From positions 1 to 37,174 of the forward strand of contig WRIZ01000026.1 in the NCBI GenBank assembly GCA_009782475.1: a stretch of DNA of 37,174 bases, written 5' to 3'. The translations under genes were made by a program, and so were the position numbers. Of the stretch, positions 1 to 7,900 are shown piece by piece. Within the stretch, counting starts at the first letter, position 1, and every line of letters starts with the position of its first letter. The notes below the pieces were generated by a model, which saw nothing but the letters and a program-made list of their open reading frames with translations, made no database searches and was not told where the DNA came from. The stretch is from Oscillospiraceae bacterium (GTDB lineage Bacteria; Bacillota; Clostridia; Oscillospirales; UBA929).

Positions 1-357
1 TTCGATCATGTGAGGGAAGTCAACGAACACGCCGGAGGTTCGGTCGTTGACGTCTGCCTTGTCAATACCAACCCGGTGCCGGAAGAGGTTTTGACCCGCT
101 ATGCCGGAGAAAACGCGGGGATCGCCGACATCAGCCGGGGGCAATTCGCCGGAGCCGGGATCGAACTGCGCGAACGTCCGCTCCTGCTGCTCCGTGACGG
201 GCAGGTGCGCCATCACCCCCTGCGGCTGGCGCACGCGCTGACCGAATTGCTGCTGGAGCAAAGGCCGCGCACAGGGCTGTATAAACAGGCCGATGAGTCA
301 TTGCTTGAATGGATGCGGGAACAGTTGGAAGAGGAAGAGAAAAGTGGAGTCCTTTAG
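1..357 (+). CDS. yvcK: YvcK/CofD-family gluconeogenesis factor, C-terminal part
   Basis: The reading frame is open from base 1, so the gene begins upstream of the window and only about the last 118 residues are present. The segment VVDVCLVNTNPVPEEVL followed by a C-terminal region reading RHHPLRLAHALTELL resembles the end of the YvcK (GlgR/CofD-like, UPF0052) proteins. These bind UDP-sugars and are needed for growth on gluconeogenic carbon sources and for cell shape. The nucleotide-binding N-terminus is outside the window. It overlaps the start of whiA by 14 bases, the usual rapZ-yvcK-whiA arrangement of Firmicutes, which is the main support for the call. The family is inferred from the tail plus context. 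Confidence 0.8.
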   Translation, partial: FDHVREVNEHAGGSVVDVCLVNTNPVPEEVLTRYAGENAGIADISRGQFAGAGIELRERPLLLLRDGQVRHHPLRLAHALTELLLEQRPRTGLYKQADESLLEWMREQLEEEEKSGVL

Positions 358-1231
358 CGCAATCGTTAAAAAAGAGTTATCACGTTTCCCGGTCAGGAAG
401 AAGTGCTGCGCACAGGCCGAGTGTTACGGGGCATTGCTGCTGGGCAGCGCGTTTCGTGCCGGGGAACTGCGGATCGTTACGTCGCACGCCGCTTTTGCAG
501 CCCGGCTTCCCGCCCTGTTTGCCGAAGGGTTTTCATTTACGCCTTCCGAGCCAACCGAACGCAACGGCAAATGGCTTTTTTCCGTCACCCGGCCGGAGCA
601 GGTCAACACCGTGCGCACGGTCTTCGGTTACGGCGCGGAGGATCAGCCCGTCCTTCACCTCAACAACGCAATGTTAGAGCAAGAATGCTGTCAGGCGGCG
701 TTTTGGCGCGGGGCTTTTTGCTCGGGCGGGACGGTGACCGACCCGGTCAAGAAATATCTGCTGGAAATCGTTACGCCGCATCATGTTTTGGCAAGGGAAC
801 TGTCCGCCCTTCTGCATGAAAGCGGGCTGGAGGCCGCCGTCGGCGAGCGTTCGGGCGTGAAGGTTTTGGCGTTGACGGTTTCGGAGGCGATCGAGGATTT
901 TATCACATTGATGGGCGCGCCGATCGCGTCGATGGCTGTCATGCAAGCCAAGCTGGAAAAAGAGATCCGCAACAGCGTCAATCGGCGCGTCAACTGCGAT
1001 ACCGCCAATGTGGATAAAACGTTGGCCGCCGCCGAACGCCTGCGCAACGCCATCGCGCGGCTGGAGCATTCCGGCCGGATGGAGGGGCTGCCGGAAGCCT
1101 TGAAGGAAACGGCGCGGGTGCGGGTGCTATACCCGGAAGAGAGCCTTATCCAGCTGGCCGGAAGGCTAGGCGTGAGCAAGAGCTGCTTGAATCACAGATT
1201 GAGGAAATTGGCGGAGCTGGCGGGGCAATAA
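344..1231 (+). CDS. whiA: DNA-binding protein WhiA
   Basis: This 295-residue protein has the length and architecture of WhiA: an N-terminal LAGLIDADG-homing-endonuclease-like fold without nuclease activity, and a C-terminal helix-turn-helix. The diagnostic stretch NRRVNCDTANVDK lies before the C-terminal domain, and the recognition helix region reads SLIQLAGRLGVSKSCLNHRL. An in-frame ATG lies at 293, but the GTG at 344 is preferred: its product begins ESFSAIVKKELSRFP as in other WhiA proteins, and GGAAGAGGAAGAG lies just upstream. In Firmicutes WhiA affects cell division and chromosome segregation. It is translationally coupled to yvcK, whose stop lies 14 bases inside whiA. A strong promoter for a different transcript starts right after its stop. 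Confidence 0.93.
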   Translation: MESFSAIVKKELSRFPVRKKCCAQAECYGALLLGSAFRAGELRIVTSHAAFAARLPALFAEGFSFTPSEPTERNGKWLFSVTRPEQVNTVRTVFGYGAEDQPVLHLNNAMLEQECCQAAFWRGAFCSGGTVTDPVKKYLLEIVTPHHVLARELSALLHESGLEAAVGERSGVKVLALTVSEAIEDFITLMGAPIASMAVMQAKLEKEIRNSVNRRVNCDTANVDKTLAAAERLRNAIARLEHSGRMEGLPEALKETARVRVLYPEESLIQLAGRLGVSKSCLNHRLRKLAELAGQ

Positions 1232-1246
1232 AAAGCCATATATATA

Positions 1247-1276
1247 TTGACAAATACAGTTCGGTAGGGGTATAAT
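1247..1276 (+). promoter_or_regulatory. Sigma-A promoter of the antisense RNA
   Basis: TTGACA at 1247-1252 and TATAAT at 1271-1276 are both perfect consensus, with an 18-base spacer. Transcription would start near 1283 and meet a terminator at 1325-1364 about 80 bases later. No ORF of sensible coding character follows in that span, so the promoter most likely drives a small RNA. Confidence 0.8.
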
Positions 1277-1282
1277 GAAAGC

Positions 1283-1364
1283 AGACAAGGGCAAAACCTC
1301 TAACGGTTACGCCCCGTAGTTGCTAAAAAAGTAGCCTACGTTGCGAGCGGAGGGCTACTTTTTT
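1283..1364 (+). ncRNA. Predicted antisense antitoxin RNA
   Basis: The span between the consensus promoter at 1247-1276 and the terminator ending at 1364 would give an RNA of about 80 nt. It runs opposite to the small hydrophobic ORF at 1355-1432 and overlaps the 3' end of its mRNA through the shared terminator, as RNAII does with RNAI in the Fst/par family. The RNA carries CGGTTACGCC (1304-1313), which could pair, with one bulge, with GGCGTAAGCCG in the leader of the toxin mRNA (complement of 1503-1513). Start and end are inferred from promoter and terminator only. Confidence 0.6.
1325..1364. terminator. Bidirectional intrinsic terminator
   Basis: GTAGCC (1331-1336) pairs with GGCTAC (1353-1358). 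The stem is extended by six A (1325-1330) facing six T (1359-1364), so there is a T tract in either reading direction. On the minus strand the stop codon of the small ORF (1355-1357) lies inside the stem. It would end both converging transcripts. Confidence 0.85.
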
Positions 1365-1432
1365 GTATTTCGATTTACAACGATAGCAATAATGGCAACT
1401 AGCGCCATCGCAACTATGTATGCTATCTCCAT
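1355..1432 (-). CDS. Small hydrophobic peptide, probable type I toxin
   Basis: The ORF encodes 25 residues: a short N-terminus (MEIAY), one continuous hydrophobic stretch of about 15 residues (IVAMALVAIIAIVV), and a polar basic tail (NRNTKK). This is the build of Fst, TxpA and holin-like type I toxins, which insert into the membrane. Upstream lies a near-perfect Shine-Dalgarno, GGGAGGTGATC (complement of 1435-1445). Its GGTGATC part is the exact inverse of GATCACC in the leader (complement of 1458-1464), so the ribosome site should be closed in a 7-bp hairpin. A candidate promoter lies at 1560-1588 and the convergent antisense RNA lies at 1283-1364. No homologue can be named from the sequence alone; the toxin role is inferred from architecture. 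Confidence 0.7.
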   Translation of the reverse strand: MEIAYIVAMALVAIIAIVVNRNTKK

Positions 1433-1434
1433 AC

Positions 1435-1464
1435 GATCACCTCCCTCATTACAGTTTGGTGATC
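1435..1464 (-). promoter_or_regulatory. Hairpin sequestering the toxin Shine-Dalgarno
   Basis: In the minus-strand leader GATCACC (complement of 1458-1464) pairs perfectly with GGTGATC (complement of 1435-1441), leaving a 16-base loop. The 3' arm includes half of the GGAGGTGAT ribosome binding site that ends three bases before the ATG at 1432. Such closure keeps toxin mRNA silent in many type I systems. Confidence 0.65.
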
Positions 1465-1559
1465 CACCCCCTTTCCTTATGGATTGGGGGAACGTAACCG
1501 CCCGGCTTACGCCGTTTTCAATCTTGCCCTTGTTCTGACCGGATTGCTCCGGCTCCTTT

Positions 1560-1588
1560 ATAGTACATCATGTTTCCCTATATTACAA
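1560..1588 (-). promoter_or_regulatory. Candidate promoter of the toxin mRNA
   Basis: Read on the minus strand, TTGTAA (1583-1588) and TACTAT (1560-1565) are separated by 17 bases. Transcription would begin near 1553, giving a leader of about 120 nt. That leader starts with a CCGGA-loop-TCCGG hairpin (1539-1552) and contains ACAAGGGCAA (complement of 1524-1533), the same ten bases that occur near the 5' end of the antisense RNA at 1285-1294. Confidence 0.5.
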
Positions 1589-1645
1589 CAACTTTTTGCT
1601 TATCCGGGTTATGAAGCATTTTCCGCACGAAAGGGTTTGTTGCGT

Positions 1646-2860
1646 ATGAAATATTTCATCCTTGTCCCCGACGGCTGCGCCGATTGGCCGGTTGCGGCTC
1701 TCGGCGGCAAGACGCCGCTGGAAGCCGCCGGGCTGACCAAACTCAACGAATGGGCGAAAGTGAGCGAGATCGGCCTTGTCAGAACCATCCCGCAAGGGGT
1801 CGAGCCGGGCAGCGAGGCGGGCAACCTCTCCATCCTCGGGTATGATCCCGCCGTCTGTCTGACGGGGCGGGCTCCGCTCGAAGCCGCCGCGATGGGACTG
1901 CCAATGAAAGAGAACGATACGGCCTTCCGCGCCAGCCTGGTGACGCTGGAAGGCAGCGGGCGGTATGAAGATTTGGTGATGAAAGACCACAGCGCGGGGG
2001 AGATTTGCGACGAAGACGCCCAAGTTTTCCTGCGGTTTATAGACACAGAACTGGGCGGCGAAGGGCTGCGGTTTGTTCCCGGCGTCAGTTACCGGGGGCT
2101 GCTGATTTCCCATAAACTGCAAGCGGCTGGAAAGATCATGGAGCCTCACAACATTTTGGGCAAGCCGATCGGCGGGGTTCTGCCCTCCGGGCAGATACTA
2201 GACCTGATGATCAAAAGCCATGAGCTGTTGAAAAACCACCCATTGAACAAAGATAGGGAAGCGCGCGGCGACAACCCGGCCAACGCCATTTGGATATGGG
2301 GGCAGGGGAAAAAGCTGACCCTTCCTTCCCTCAAAGCGAAATACGGGGTGAAAGGCTGCATGATCGCCGCCGTCAACCTCTTAAAAGGGATCGGCGTCTG
2401 CGCGGGTCTATCGGCTCCTGCCATTCCCGGCGCGACCGGGACGCTGCATACCAATTATCAGGGTAAAGCGGCGGCGGCCATCGACGCCTTTCAAAACGGC
2501 AGTGATTTTGTCTTTGTCCATGTCGAAGCCCCCGATGAATGCACCCATATCGGTGATATGGACGGTAAGTTGCAATCGTTGCGCCAAATCGACCAAAAGG
2601 TGTTTCAGCCGGTCGCGGAATATTTGCAAGATACGGGCGAGCCTTATCGGATACTGGTTCTTCCCGATCACAAAACCCTGCTGGAAACCCAAACGCACAA
2701 CGCCGAGCCGGTGCCGTTCATGCTGTTCGACAGTGAAAACCCCCAGCCCGCCGACGAAAGCAAAACTTTCAGCGAAACCTGCGGGGCGAAGGGGCGTCTT
2801 TTTGAAAGCGGCGGAGAATTAACCGATCGGTTTTTTGGTGAAAGGATTGACATTACGTAA
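1646..2860 (+). CDS. apgM: ApgM-type phosphoglycerate mutase / proposed homoserine kinase
   Basis: This 404-residue protein belongs to the alkaline phosphatase superfamily. It starts MKYFILVPDGCADWP, with the metal-binding Asp in PDG, and carries GVEPGSEAGNLSILGYDP with the serine that takes the phosphoryl group. HVEAPDECTH and LPDHKT supply further metal ligands. The archaeal-type 2,3-bisphosphoglycerate-independent mutase family is about this length. The ATG at 1646 is chosen because the family motif begins there; AAGGG lies ten bases before it, a modest site. A separate, longer GpmI is encoded at 33353-34861, so a mutase role may be redundant. This subfamily has been proposed as a non-orthologous homoserine kinase, and hom and lysC lie 7 kb away with no thrB in view. 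Family is sure; substrate is open. Confidence 0.88.
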   Translation: MKYFILVPDGCADWPVAALGGKTPLEAAGLTKLNEWAKVSEIGLVRTIPQGVEPGSEAGNLSILGYDPAVCLTGRAPLEAAAMGLPMKENDTAFRASLVTLEGSGRYEDLVMKDHSAGEICDEDAQVFLRFIDTELGGEGLRFVPGVSYRGLLISHKLQAAGKIMEPHNILGKPIGGVLPSGQILDLMIKSHELLKNHPLNKDREARGDNPANAIWIWGQGKKLTLPSLKAKYGVKGCMIAAVNLLKGIGVCAGLSAPAIPGATGTLHTNYQGKAAAAIDAFQNGSDFVFVHVEAPDECTHIGDMDGKLQSLRQIDQKVFQPVAEYLQDTGEPYRILVLPDHKTLLETQTHNAEPVPFMLFDSENPQPADESKTFSETCGAKGRLFESGGELTDRFFGERIDIT

Positions 2861-2875
2861 TATTAAGCGTATAAT
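2847..2875 (+). promoter_or_regulatory. Consensus promoter of hicAB
   Basis: TTGACA (2847-2852) and TATAAT (2870-2875) with a 17-base spacer form a full-consensus sigma-A promoter that overlaps the last codons of apgM. The spacer contains the palindrome TTACGTAA (2853-2860), a possible operator for HicB autorepression. Transcription would start near 2882. Confidence 0.8.
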
Positions 2876-2879
2876 ATAA
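2862..2879 (+). repeat. Left direct repeat bounding hicAB
   Basis: ATTAAGCGTATAATATAA at 2862-2879 matches ATTAAGCGTATAAGATAA at 3483-3500 in 17 of 18 positions. The left copy covers the promoter -10 box; the right copy covers the hicB stop codon. Confidence 0.7.
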
Positions 2880-2898
2880 GTTGAAAAGAGTGAATGCC

Positions 2899-3077
2899 GT
2901 GAGACCCAGTGAATTTATTCGGCTCGTTAAGAAAAATGGTTATAGATTTGACCACCACGGAACAAATCATGATTTTTATAAAGACAGTCATGGGAATATG
3001 GTCATGGTGGAACGTCATAACAAAGAAATTAACAAAAAACACTGGACAGAATGATGAAAGACGCAGGGTTGAAGTAA
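2899..3077 (+). pseudogene. hicA: HicA mRNA interferase toxin, frameshifted
   Basis: From the GTG at 2899 the product reads RPSEFIRLVKKNGYRFDHH and continues through GTNHDFYKDSHGNMVMVERH. This is the dsRBD-like HicA fold with the catalytic His in the GTNHDFY segment. At a run of six A (3034-3039) the frame goes wrong and stops at 3054. Shifting by one base after the run restores TLDRMMKDAGLK and a stop at 3075-3077, giving the normal 59-residue HicA. So one A is missing, or a -1 shift on the run is needed. AAAAGAG eight bases upstream supports the GTG start. It precedes hicB, as is usual. It could be a dead toxin, a sequencing error or, less likely, programmed frameshifting. Confidence 0.75.
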
Positions 3078-3105
3078 TATTGCAATCATTTAAGGAGGGT
3101 TTTCC

Positions 3106-3495
3106 ATGTATGTGTATCCCGTAGTGTTTTCCCCTCTTGATGAGGAAGGCTATTGCGTATTCGCGCCGGATTTTAAGGGTTGTATAACAGAAGCTGTTGA
3201 TTACGCGGAGGGAATCATTAAAATTCGTGACGGTTTATGCGGTATGCTGTATATGTTAGAGCAGGATAAAAAACCAATTCCAAAGCCCACAGATGTTTTC
3301 AATGTCCAACATGACCAAGGAGAGTTTGTTACCCTTGTAGATGCACCGCTTGACGAATACCGCCGCCGGGTTGGCTCAAAGGCAGTACGCCGGACAATCA
3401 GCATACCGGAATGGCTGGATGAATTGGCTGTGCAATCGGATGTCAGCCTTTCTCAGGTAACGCAAGAAGCATTGAGGAAACGATTAAGCGTATAA
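3106..3495 (+). CDS. hicB: HicB family antitoxin
   Basis: The 129-residue protein has the two-part HicB build. Residues 1 to about 75 form the partial RNase-H-like domain (YPVVFSPLDEEGYCVFAPDFKGC), which covers the HicA active site. The C-terminal 45 residues (AVRRTISIPEWLDELAVQSD then LSQVTQEALRKRL) look like a ribbon-helix-helix DNA-binding domain. TAAGGAGGG at 3091-3099 is a strong ribosome site and fixes the ATG at 3106. It lies 28 bases after the corrected end of hicA. The antitoxin is intact while the toxin frame is broken, a common route of decay. It probably represses the promoter at 2847-2875. Confidence 0.9.
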   Translation: MYVYPVVFSPLDEEGYCVFAPDFKGCITEAVDYAEGIIKIRDGLCGMLYMLEQDKKPIPKPTDVFNVQHDQGEFVTLVDAPLDEYRRRVGSKAVRRTISIPEWLDELAVQSDVSLSQVTQEALRKRLSV

Positions 3496-3500
3496 GATAA
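3483..3500 (+). repeat. Right direct repeat bounding hicAB
   Basis: The 18-bp copy at 3483-3500 differs from the one at 2862-2879 by a single base. It encodes the last residues of HicB and its stop, so the likeness is not explained by shared coding function. Together the pair encloses the whole hicAB module. Confidence 0.65.
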
Positions 3501-3519
3501 ATCGTCAGGAGGCAAACAG

Positions 3520-3789
3520 ATGCCGTGGTGTCCTGAATGCGGGGAAGAATACCGCGAGGGGTTTTCCCTTTGCGCCGACTGCGGCCGCCCGCTGGCCGAA
3601 ACCATGCCGGATGATGACGATTGGTTTGACGAAACCGATGAAATCGGCGAGATCATGAGCAATTACAACGCCGAACAAGCTGAAAACGCGATGCCGCAAA
3701 TCGTTTGTCCCCGCTGTAAAGAACTGTTTGACATGGATTATCCCAAATGCCCGTATTGCAAATTGACTGTAATGGAGCTGGAAGACTGA
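3520..3789 (+). CDS. Small double zinc-ribbon protein
   Basis: The 89-residue protein has two Cys4 clusters. The first is CPECGEEYREGFSLCADCG near the N-terminus; the second is CPRCKELFDMDYPKCPYC near the C-terminus. They are joined by an acidic linker (DDDDWFDETDEIGE). Each has the CxxC spacing of a zinc ribbon. The N-terminal ribbon resembles that found in front of DUF2007-type proteins, but nothing here shows a specific function. TCAGGAGG precedes the ATG at 3520. Its stop overlaps the start of the following lipoprotein gene by one base (TGATG), so the two are translationally coupled. Regulatory or protein-binding roles are possible, without direct evidence. Confidence 0.8.
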   Translation: MPWCPECGEEYREGFSLCADCGRPLAETMPDDDDWFDETDEIGEIMSNYNAEQAENAMPQIVCPRCKELFDMDYPKCPYCKLTVMELED

Positions 3790-4931
3790 TGCGGCGGATG
3801 GCGTTGGCATTGGTTCTGTTGATATGTTTGGCCGCTTGTGCGGAGGCCGACCCCGGCACACCCGCTCCCGCCGAGGTCTCAACAGAACCTGAACCGTCAA
3901 TGATAACCGAACTCCCGTCACCCACATCGGAGAAGGTTGAGCAACATGTCTCCCGATTCCTTGACGAAGCCGTCATGAGGGAAGCCGAAAGGATTTTGGA
4001 AAAACCGGAGATACTGTGGACGGCGGAGGACTTTGAAACGCTGGCGTTTTTGACCTATCTTGAAATCCGTGACGGGGAGATCACCACGCTGGACGATCTT
4101 CCGGCGTTTTTTCCCAGCCTGCGCGGCATCTCCGTCTATTCAAGCGGGCTGGAATCGCTGGAGCCCATCCGTTCGCTGGACTATATATGTATCCGATATA
4201 CCGAGGACGCAACGAAGGACAGCAACCTCGGCGAATTGTCGCTATTGGGGGAAGAGTTTATCCAAAGCCGCCTGACCGGGTCAATCAAGGAGGTTGTCCG
4301 CGTGACCGAAGACGGCAGGGCATATGAATTGTTTGTCACCGATCACCACAACCCGGGGGAGGAAATTCACTTTTATTACGAAGCAAAATTGATTGTTTCA
4401 GAGATAATTGACGGAGAAATCCTCTTTATAGATAGTTTTAATGTGCCGGAAAGAATGGCCATCGCGTCCGGCGGCCTGATCCTGGCCGACGTTAATTTCG
4501 ACGGGCAAACCGATATTTTGGTCAAGCAGGGGCATTGGGGCAGCCGGGGGGTGGTCACCTACGCCTGTTTTTTACGAAGCGGCCATACATATAAGCTCAA
4601 CAGCAGTTTTTCCGACATAAGCAATCCGTCTATTGACGTGAACAACAAAAGGATTCTCAGCACAGTAAATTCCCAAGACTGGGTGATTTACGCTTACTCG
4701 AGGAATTACTTCATCATGACGGATTACCTGACAGTCGAACCTGACCCGAATTCGGACGGGGACTTGATCTACACCGCCATGAAACCCGACCTCCGGGAGA
4801 CGGTGTACCGCACCAAAGACTATACCGAAGAAGAACTCAACGAGCTGCTTTTCAACGACGGCAGCTTTTGGGAGCTGAACAACGATAAATGGCATAGCCT
4901 GGAAAGCCAAACCAAAGGAGGTAACCCATGA
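3789..4931 (+). CDS. Lipoprotein of unknown function
   Basis: The 380-residue protein starts with a lipoprotein signal peptide: two Arg, a hydrophobic run, then the lipobox LAAC with Cys17 as the probable lipid-modified residue. A Pro/Ser/Thr/Glu-rich linker follows. Residues of about 90-130 contain a short leucine-rich-like stretch (LDDLPAFFPSLRGI, then SGLESLEPIRSLDY). The C-terminal half carries ADVNFDGQTDI, a calcium-loop motif of FG-GAP/VCBS-like proteins. The ATG at 3789 is chosen because the signal peptide begins there; the gene overlaps the zinc-ribbon gene upstream by one base and dnaE downstream by four. The product should be anchored outside the membrane. I do not recognise its function. 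Confidence 0.8.
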   Translation: MRRMALALVLLICLAACAEADPGTPAPAEVSTEPEPSMITELPSPTSEKVEQHVSRFLDEAVMREAERILEKPEILWTAEDFETLAFLTYLEIRDGEITTLDDLPAFFPSLRGISVYSSGLESLEPIRSLDYICIRYTEDATKDSNLGELSLLGEEFIQSRLTGSIKEVVRVTEDGRAYELFVTDHHNPGEEIHFYYEAKLIVSEIIDGEILFIDSFNVPERMAIASGGLILADVNFDGQTDILVKQGHWGSRGVVTYACFLRSGHTYKLNSSFSDISNPSIDVNNKRILSTVNSQDWVIYAYSRNYFIMTDYLTVEPDPNSDGDLIYTAMKPDLRETVYRTKDYTEEELNELLFNDGSFWELNNDKWHSLESQTKGGNP

Positions 4932-7900
4932 CCCCGTTCACACACCTCCATGTCCATACCGAATACAGCCTGCTCGACGGCATGTGCCGCATCGGCGGGC
5001 TGATGGAGCGCGTGAAAGAACTGGGGCAAACTTCTGTCGCCGTCACTGATCACGGCTCGATGTTCGGCGTGATCGAATTTTACAAAGCCGCCAAGAAAGC
5101 CGGGGTCAAGCCCATCATCGGCTGTGAGGTTTACGTCGCGCCGCGAACCCGGACGGACAAAGAGCACGCCTTCGATACCGAACCCTACCATTTGGTGCTG
5201 CTCTGCGAGAACGAAACGGGCTATAAAAACCTCTGCCGCCTTGTCTCCCGCGCCAACACCGAAGGGTTTTACAACAAACCGAGGGTCGACCGCCAGTTGC
5301 TGGAGGAGTATCACGAGGGACTGATTGCCCTATCGGCTTGCCTCGCCGGGGAGATACCGCGCCGCCTCGCGGCGGGGGAAAAGGAAAAGGCGGCCGAAGC
5401 GGCGCGTTATTACGCCGAATTGTTCGGCAAAGATAGATTTTACCTTGAATTGCAGGATCACGGCATCCCGGAGCAAAAGAATATCTGCCGCGCCCTGCTC
5501 CGGCTGTCGGAGGAAACGGGCGTCCCTCTCGTCTGCACCAACGACGCCCATTACCTCACCCGCGAAGATTCTGAGGCGCAGGATGTGCTGATGTGCATTC
5601 AAACGCAGGTGACCGTCGACACGCGGGATCGGTTGAAATTTGAAACCGACGAGTTCTATATCAAAAGCGGCGAGGAGATGGCGCGCCTCTTCCCGAGCCA
5701 AGCTGTGGAAAACACCGTCAAAATCGCGGAGATGTGCGGCCTCACCATTGAATTTGGCCAATACCGTCTGCCGAAATTCACCCTTCCCGGCGGCGAGGAT
5801 GACGCCGAAATCTATCTCCGCCGCCTCTGCGCCGAAGGTTTCCATGTACGTTACCCCGATGACCCGGACGGATATAGAAATAGGTTACACTTTGAGCTGG
5901 ACATGATCGTCAAAATGGGGTTTGTCGATTACTTCCTGATCGTCGCCGATTTCGTCCGTTACGCCCGGGACAAAGACATCCCGGTCGGCCCCGGGCGCGG
6001 CAGCGGCGCGGGGTCGATGGTGGGCTACAGCCTCGGCATCACCGACGTCGATCCCATCAAATACAATCTGTTGTTTGAACGGTTCTTGAATCCTGAACGT
6101 ATAACCATGCCCGACTTCGACATCGACTTCTGCGTCCGGCGGCGGCAGGAGGTCATCGACTACGTGGTGGAAAAATACGGGCATGTCGCGCAGATCGTTA
6201 CCTTTGGCTCAATGAAAGCCAAAGCGGTGGTGCGCGACACGGCGCGGGCTATGGGCTGGACATACGCCGAAGCCGACGCCGTCGCCAAAGCCGTGCCGTT
6301 CGCCCTGCACATGACGCTGGACAAAGCACTGGACGTCTCCCCCCCGCTAAAAGAGGGCTATCAAAACGACGAACGGACGCGCAGCCTGATCAATATGGCC
6401 AAGAAGCTGGAAGGGATGCCCCGCCACGCTTCCACCCACGCCGCCGGCGTCGTTGTCACGGCCGAACCGATCAGCGAGTATGTCCCGCTGGCCAAGATCG
6501 ACGAATCGGTTGTCACACAGTACCCGATGACCCAGCTGGAAGAACTGGGTCTGCTGAAAATGGATTTTCTCGGCCTGCGCAACCTGACCGTCCTCAAAGA
6601 AGCCGAAGAACTGGTCAAAAAGCGGCAGCGTGACGCTGCACCCGATGTCCGCTTCGCGGGGACGGGGGAAAGCGTAATAATTCCCGAAGATGATGCGGCG
6701 ACCTTCGAGATGCTCTCGCAGGGGAAAACGGCGGGCGTTTTCCAGCTGGAGAGCGCGGGTATGACGGGCGTTTGCACACGCCTGCGCCCGCAGTCGATTG
6801 AGGACATCACCGCCGTGGTCGCCCTCTTCCGCCCAGGGCCGATGGAATCCATCCCCCGTTTTATCGACAGCAAGCATCACCCCGCCAAAACGACCTATAA
6901 ACACCCGATGCTCAAGCCGATTTTGGAAGTCACCTACGGCTGTATCGTCTATCAGGAGCAGGTTTTAGAGATATTGCAGCAACTCGCCGGGTTTTCGCTC
7001 GGCCACGCCGACGTCGTGCGCCGCGCCATGAGCAAGAAGAAACACGACGTTTTGGAAGCCGAGCGGCAGTCCTTTTTGGAGGGCTGCGCCGGAAACGGCA
7101 TCTCCCACAACATCGCAAGCAGTATTTTCAACGAGATCATGGCGTTCGCCGAATACGCCTTCAATAAATCCCACGCCGTTTGCTACGCCGTCATCGCTTA
7201 CCGGACGGCGTATTACAAACGCCACTATCCCGCCGAATACATGGCGGCCTTGCTGTCGAGCGTTCAGGGGAGCGCGGACAAGGTCGGGGAATACATTGAG
7301 GAATGCCGGGAGCAGAACATTTCGGTGCTGCCGCCCGACGTCAACACGTCAAACGATGGGTTTACAGTTGTTGACGCCGAAGGCGGAGACGCGGATGCCC
7401 GCAGCATCAGGTTCGGGCTGGGAGCCATCAAGAATCTGGGGCACGGGTTTATCGCCGCGCTGCGTCAAGAGCGGGCTAAACAGCCTTTCACGGGGTTTGA
7501 GGATTTCTGCCGCCGGATGCACAAGCATGATATGAACCGCCGCGCGCTGGAATGTATGATCCAGTGCGGCGTTTTTGATTCGTTCGGAGCCAAGCGGCGG
7601 GCATTGTATGAAATCGCCGGGCCGCTGATGGACGATTTATCCGGCGGGCGGACGATTGAAGGGCAGACCGACCTCTTTTCGATGGGCGGAGCCAAAACGG
7701 AGATGCCCATCCCCGACGTCGAGGAATGGCCGCTCAAAGACAAACTCCAGCTTGAACGTTCGCTGACCGGGCTTTACCTGTCCGGCCACCCGATCGACGC
7801 TTACGCCGCCGAGATACGCCGCTGCGGGGCTTCGTCCATCCTCTCGGTCACCGAAGGGCTGGAGAACGGCGGCGCGGAAGACGGGTCGCAAGTCAAATTG

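Noticed and set aside
1341..1538. Plus-strand 65-codon ORF across the type I element
   Set aside because: It has no ribosome site, lies opposite to the better-supported 25-codon ORF and begins inside the shared terminator.
3034..3050. Programmed -1 frameshift as the main explanation for hicA
   Set aside because: The run is only six A, preceded by C, so the heptamer is not a good slippery site, and no downstream stimulatory structure was seen.
2909..3124. Plus-strand 71-codon ORF overlapping hicA
   Set aside because: It reads hicA in a different frame; the HicA motifs are in the frame starting at 2899.
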